Source: Stomoxys calcitrans (lineage: Eukaryota > Arthropoda > Insecta > Diptera > Muscidae). Taken from it: a stretch of DNA of 64,000 bases. Every line of letters begins with the position of its first letter. Positions within the stretch are counted from its first letter, which is position 1. The stretch lies in the NCBI RefSeq assembly GCF_963082655.1, contig NC_081553.1, forward strand, positions 191,060,232 through 191,124,231, in the 5' to 3' direction. Shown piece by piece: positions 58,998-64,000 of the stretch. Under the pieces are notes generated by a model, which made no database searches, was not told the DNA's origin, and was given only the letters and a program-made list of their open reading frames with translations. The position numbers were made by a program, and so were the translations under genes.

Positions 58998-59592
58998 TAT
59001 ACCCTCCACCATAGGATGGGGTATACTAATTTCGTCCCTCCGTTTGTAACACCCCGAAATATGGGTCTAAGACCCCCTAAAGTATTTATATTCTTGATCG
59101 TCATGACATTTTAGGTCGACTTAACCATGTCCGTCCGTCGAAAGCAAGCTAACTTTCTCATAAGTGTAGGTCGGTTGGGATTCTAAATGGGACAAATTCG
59201 TTCATGTTTTCATATAGCCGCATTTTTTGTCTGATTTTGCGGAAATTTAGGACAGCGATATCTTTCTTAAATACGGCCTATATTAGTTCAGATTTGGATA
59301 TAGCTGCCATATATTTCGAACACCCGATCAAAGGTCTTGGCCCCATAAACGGCGCTTAACTTCAGATCGGTCTGAATTTGGATATAGTTGCCAAAAAGAC
59401 CAATATTGAACCAAAATTGAACAGCGACTTGCATTTATTAGAACCACTAAATGACATTGCCTAATGTAGACAAAATCGGACCATGTTTTGATATAGCTGC
59501 TATGGGTACATGAATAATGCATTTTTCACCGGATACTGACGAAAGGTGGTTTACACATTTCGGCGCGGCCGAACTTAATGCCTTTTTACCTG
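58998..59592 (+). mobile_element. Short hybrid element: Fam-B core end with Fam-A tail
   Basis: The left end is Fam-B-like (ATACCCTCCACCATAGGATG, TTCTTGATCGTCATGACATT, GAAAGCAAGCTAACTTTC). After fewer than two monomers it becomes Fam-A-like (GGATATAGCTGCCATATA, then CGGAACTGACGAAAGG-type tail) and ends TTTCGGCGCGGCCGAAC, CCTTTTTACC. At about 595 bp it is the smallest copy with both kinds of end. Confidence 0.7.
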
Positions 59593-59746
59593 CTTTCGTT
59601 CAAATCTTAGTGGCCACCTGGTTGGGTATTTGTGAAAAGCGAAAACAATATTTTTTTTAATAAATTTAACAAATATATAAACATTTGTCCAGTGGGTCCA
59701 AACCTCATCAGAGTCAGACTATAATTGTTCAAGATATAAGAAATAT

Positions 59747-61425
59747 AAGTAAAAAGTCGTTAAGTTCGGCCGGGCCGAACTGTGGATACCCACCACCTCG
59801 GGTATATGTAAACCACATTTCGTCAAAATCCGGTGTAAAATGCATACCTTATGCCCCATATCAGCTATATCGAAATATGTTCCGATTTGGACCAAATATT
59901 AATAGGTACAAGTCATTGTTCAATTGTGTATAACAAAATATTGGTCTATTTATTAGCTATATATAGAAATAAAAATGTCAAGAGCCTAACACAACTCACT
60001 GTCCCAAATTTCAGCAAAATCGGATAATAAATGCGCCTTTTATGGGCCCAAAACCTTAAATCGAGAGATCGGTCTATGTGGCAGCTATATCCAAATCTGG
60101 ACCGATCTGTGCCATTTTACAGAAGTATATCGAGGATCTTAACCTAAGTCACTGTCCCAAATTTCGTCGACATCGGACAATAAATGCGCCTTTTATGGGC
60201 CCAAAACCTTAAATCGAGAGATCGGTCTATATGGCAGCTATATCCAAATCTGTACCAATCTGAGCCAAATTGAAGAAGGATGTCGAAGGGCCTAGCACAA
60301 CTCACTGTCCCAAATTTCAGCAAAATCGGATAATGAATGTGGCTTTTATGGGCCTAAGCCCCTTAATCGGCGGGTCAGTCTATATAGCACCTATATCCAA
60401 ATCTGGACCGATCTGAGCCAAATTGAAGAACGATGTCGAAGGGCCTAGCACAACTCACTGTCCCAAATTTCAGCAAAATCGGATAATAAATGTGGCTTTT
60501 ATGGGCCTAAGCCCCTAAATCGGAGGATCGGTCTATATGGCAGCTATATCCAAATATGGACCGATCTGAGCCAAATTGACGGAGGATATCGGAGGGCCTA
60601 ACACAACTCACTGCCCCGAATTTCAACAAAATCGGATAATAAATGTGGCTTTTATGGGCCTAAGACCCTAAATCGGCGGATCGCTCTATATGGCAGCTAT
60701 ATCCAAATCTGAACCAATCAGAGTCATTTTGACGGAGGATGTTGAAGGGCCTAGCACAACTCACTGTCCCAAATTTCAGCAAAATCGGATAATGAATGTG
60801 GCTTTTATGGGCCTAAGACCCTAAATCGGCGGGTCGGTCTATATAGCACCTATATCCAAATCTGAACCAATCTGAGCCAAATTTAAGCAGCATGTCGAAG
60901 GGCCTAACACAACTCACTGTCCCAAATTTCAGCAAAATCGGATAATAAATATGGCTTTAACGGGTCAGAGACCCTAAATCGTCGGATCGGTCTATATGGG
61001 GGCTATATCAAGATATAGTCCGATATAGCCCATCTTCGAATTTAACCTGCTTTCAGACAAAAAAATAAGACTTTGTCCCAAATTTCAGCTTTATATCTCT
61101 ATTTTTAAAGAGTGTAGCGTGAGAGACCTTAAATCGTCGGGTCGGTCTATATGGGGGCTATATCAAGATATAGTCCGATATAGCCCATTTTCGAACTTAA
61201 CCTGCTTTCAGACAAAATAAGACTCTGTCCCAAATTTCAGCTTAATATCTCTATTTTTAAAGAGTGTAGCGTGATTTCAACAGACAGACGGACATGACTA
61301 GATCGTCTTAGATTTTTTCGCTGATCTAAAATATATGCACTTTATAGGGTCGAAAATGGATATTTCGATGTGTTGCAATGGCAAATGACAAAATGAATAT
61401 ACCCCCATTCTTTGGTGGTGGGTAG
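59747..61425 (-). mobile_element. Complete Fam-A element with a duplicated core-proximal segment
   Basis: Hairpin end at 59747 (AAGTAAAAAGTCG, AAGTTCGGCC and GGCCGAACT arms) and about seven monomers. A ~163-bp segment with GGGGGCTATATCAAGATATA, TTTAACCTGC and AGAGTGTAGCGTGA occurs twice (about 60965-61127 and 61128-61275). Then ACAGACAGACGGACATG, ACTTTATAGGGTCG and the terminal ACCCCCATTCTTTGGTGG. Confidence 0.8.
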
Positions 61426-61426
61426 A

Positions 61427-63794
61427 ACAAGTAAAAGCGTGCCAAGTCCGGTGGGGCCGAATACTATTTACCCTCCACCATGGATCGCATTTGACGAGTT
61501 CTTTGCCCGGTATCTCTTGTAAGTCCAACAAAGGGTAAAAGAAAGTAATTGCCATGATATTGGAGTTAATTTAAGTTATGGTCCGATTCGGACCATAATC
61601 GAATTGAATGTTGTAGACCATAGTTGTTGTTGTTGTTGTAGCCACATATTTATGTAGAGGTGGCGATTCTCATCAAGCTCCTGTAAGTGAGCAAGCTCGG
61701 TGTTTAAAAGGCGCCAATAACGCGACTTGTAACATTGAGCATCGTGGGCACTCAGTGTTTGTGCAAGAACCGGTGCCGCCCAGCCGCTCACTGAGACTCA
61801 CCGCTCGATACCGCTGATTGTCCGCGACTGCCGTTGTAGCTACTCCGTATGGAGCATTCCACTATCCGCAACTTGTGGACGCGCCCGGCAGCTCGCTGCT
61901 AAGCTTCTCGTGACAGCAATGAACACCACACAGATCGGACCTCAATGTTCCAACCTGTGTGGTGCTCATAGCTATGCCGTGCCGGGAGACCATAATAGAA
62001 ATCATTTTGTAAAATTTCAGCCAATTCAAATAAGAATTGCGTCTTTTAGGGGCTCAAGAAGTAAAATAATGAGATCGGTTTATATGGGAGCTGTGTCAGG
62101 CAATAGACCGATTCAGACCATATTTAACAGGTATGTTGAAGGAAATTTCAGCCAAATTAGATAAAAATTGAGCCCTCAACGGCTTAAGAAGCCAAGATAT
62201 CAGATCGGTTTATATGGCAGCTATATCAGGCTATCGACTTATTTGAACTATACTAAGCACAGAAGTTGAAAGACATAGCGAAACACGTCATGCTGAATTT
62301 CAGCCAAATTGGATAATAATTGAGCTCTCTAGAGGCTCAAGAAATCAAGACACCAGATCGGTTTATATGACCGATTTCAAACATACTAAGCACAGTTGTC
62401 GGAAGCCATAACAAACACAACATTTCAACCAAATCGAATAAGAATTGCTCCCTCTAGTGCCTCAAGAAGTCAAAATTCAAGATCGGTTTATATGGCAGCT
62501 ATATCAGGTTATGGACCGATTTAAACCATACTAAGCACAGTAGTTGGATGTCGTAGCGAAACACGGCATGCTGAATTTCAGTCAAATCGGATAAGAAATA
62601 CATTCTCTAGGGCCTCAAGAAGTCAAGATTCAAGATCAGGTTAAGTTCGAAGATGGGCTATATCGGACTTTATCTTGATATAGCCTCCATATAAATCTAT
62701 CGGCCGATTTAGGGCCCCTAAAAGCCACATTTATTATGTGATTTTGCTGAAATATGAGACAGTGAGTTGTGTTAGGCTCTTCGACATCTCCCGTTAATTT
62801 GACCCAGATTGGTCCGGATTTGGACATAGCTGCCATATAGACCGATCCCTCGGTTTTAGGTTTTGGTGCCATAAAAGGCGCATTTATATTCCGGTGTCGC
62901 TGAAATTTGAGAAAGTGAGTTGTGTCAGGCTCTTCGACATATTTTTTTTAATTTGACCCAGATTGGTCCGGATTTGGACATAGCTGCCATATAGACCGAT
63001 CCCTCGGTTTTAGGTTTTGGTGCCACAAAAGGCGCATTTATATTCCGGTGTCGCTGAAATTTGAGACAGTGAGTTAGGTTAAGCCCCTTGATACACTTCT
63101 GCAATATGGCACAGATCGGTCCAGATATGGATATAGATGTCATATAGACCGATCTCTCGATTTAATGTTTTGGGCCCATAAAAGACGCATTTTTTGTTCG
63201 ATATCGCCGAAATTTGGGACAGTGACTAAAGTTAAGAATCTCGACATACCACTTCAATTTGGCTCAGATGGGTCCAGATTTGAATATAGCTGCCATTTAG
63301 ACCGATCTCTCGATTTAAGGTTTTGGGCCCATAAAAGGTGCATTTATTGTCCGATGTCGCCGAAATTTGGGACAGTGAGTTAGGTGAAGCCCCTTGACAT
63401 ACTTCTGCATCTTGGCCCAAATCGGTCCAGATTTGGATATAGCTGCCATATAGACCGATATCTCGATTTCAAATCTTGCCCCCATAAAAGGCGCATTTGT
63501 AATCCGATTTCACTGACATTTGACACAGTGACTTATGTTAGGCTTTTCGACATCCGTGTCATATATGGTTTAGATCGGTTTATTTTTAGATATAGCTACT
63601 AAAAATAATAACGAGAACAAGTCATTGTACTTATTATAATTTGGTCCAAATCGAAACATATTTCTATATATTTGTTATGCGACATAAGGTATGCAATTTT
63701 CATTTGATTTTAATGAAAGGTGGTTTACATATATACCCGAGGTGGTGGGTATCCAAAGTTCGGCCCGGCCGTACTTAACGCCTTTTTACTTGTT
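61427..63794. mobile_element. Head-to-head composite: Fam-B (minus) fused to Fam-A (plus), hairpin at both ends
   Basis: It starts ACAAGTAAAAGCGTGCC directly against the preceding Fam-A element. Fam-B monomers run to about 62638, where CAAGATTCAAGATCAGG continues as TTAAGTTCGAAGATGGGC, a Fam-A segment that normally lies beside the core end. Fam-A monomers then run to the hairpin terminus at 63794. Both cores are missing. A retroposon is nested at 61623-61986. Confidence 0.8.
61623..61986 (-). mobile_element. 364-bp retroposon with (CAA)n tail and 8-bp target duplication
   Basis: It is flanked by AGACCATA at 61615-61622 and 61987-61994. On the minus strand it begins CCCGGCACGGCATAGCTATG and ends TGGCTACAACAACAACAAC. 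It is clearly more GC-rich than its surroundings. The tail and target duplication indicate target-primed insertion. I could not find a convincing tRNA A/B box, so it is either a non-tRNA SINE or the 3' end of a LINE. A 71-codon minus frame ending near NMWLQQQQQ is not recognised. Confidence 0.75.
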
Positions 63795-64000
63795 TTTCAA
63801 CATTTCGGCCGGTATCTCTCGATTAAATGCTTCAATGTTCTCTTCCATTGCGCCAATTGAAGCGGGTTTGTCTGTAGAGACACGAGCTTTAACATAGGCC
63901 CACAAAAAATAGTTAAACGTTTGCAAATGTGAGATAAAATGGACACCGAACTCGCCTCTCCATAGGTCCATAGTTACGCGGGCCGTGTGGCATGTGGCAC
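63795..64000 (-). pseudogene. Tc1-like transposase fragment (same family as 41165-41761)
   Basis: Read on the minus strand from the window edge it gives ATCHTARVTMDLWRGEFGVH, FISHLQTFNYFLWAYVKARV, STDKPASIGAMEENIEAF and NREIPAEMLKNK. Compared with the usual family protein, a dozen or so residues around the third catalytic motif are deleted, and the position expected to be Asp in TPLDYFLW is Asn (TFNYFLW). The fragment starts outside the window and is cut by the Fam-A hairpin end at 63794. Confidence 0.8.

Noticed and set aside
4178..63794. CRISPR-like regularly spaced repeats
   Set aside because: The repeats are long ~153-bp satellite monomers in a eukaryotic transposon context, not short direct repeats with unique spacers, and no cas genes exist.

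Overview
This is nuclear DNA from a dipteran, most likely a calyptrate (muscid) fly of the Stomoxys/Musca/Haematobia kind. The evidence is the AT-rich sequence full of microsatellites, fly-type repeats with a TA-rich plus GTCY-rich core like Drosophila mini-me elements, mariner/Tc1-type transposons, tRNA-derived SINEs and a LOA/R1-like non-LTR retrotransposon. The species is inferred, not proven. I found no convincing intact host gene. Nearly every open frame is either a decayed transposon gene or a translation of repeat monomers.

Layout. 1-3250: degenerate LOA/R1-like non-LTR element (ORF1, a tandem coding repeat, AP-endonuclease, start of RT). 3303-4175: a repeat end fragment and a decayed mariner transposase. 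4178-15610: three arrays of palindrome-ended elements (called Fam-A and Fam-D here) carrying a roughly 4.95-kb tandem duplication. 16529-19800: an inverted Fam-A copy, a SINE scrap, a 200-base N gap, a long-TIR Tc1-like element, an antisense RT fragment and a mariner MITE. 20951-25645: a Fam-C element split by a Fam-B element, then a SINE. 27486-30255: mariner with a transposase pseudogene, a second SINE family, an 821-bp solo LTR and another MITE. 31348-36652: a Fam-B element and a Fam-A/Fam-C composite. 38300-48730: Fam-E arrays, SINEs, MITEs, and Fam-B, Fam-F and Fam-D elements with nested insertions. 48945-63794: further Fam-C/A, Fam-A, Fam-F and Fam-B elements, several directly abutting, plus a (CAA)n-tailed retroposon. 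63795-64000: a Tc1-like transposase fragment.

Convention for palindrome-ended elements: '+' means the strand runs from the TA/GTCY-rich core end to the GC-rich hairpin end (TTCGGCC..GGCCGAA then ACTTGTT); '-' is the reverse.

The most interesting signal is this repeat superfamily. At least five families (A, B, C, D, F) have spacers that barely resemble one another. All share a monomer length of about 152-153 bp, a core reading GATATAGCTGCCATATA, short inverted arms (ATCGG..CCGAT) around that core that appear to co-vary between families, and the same hairpin terminus. They insert into each other, abut each other and recombine into composites with a hairpin at both ends.
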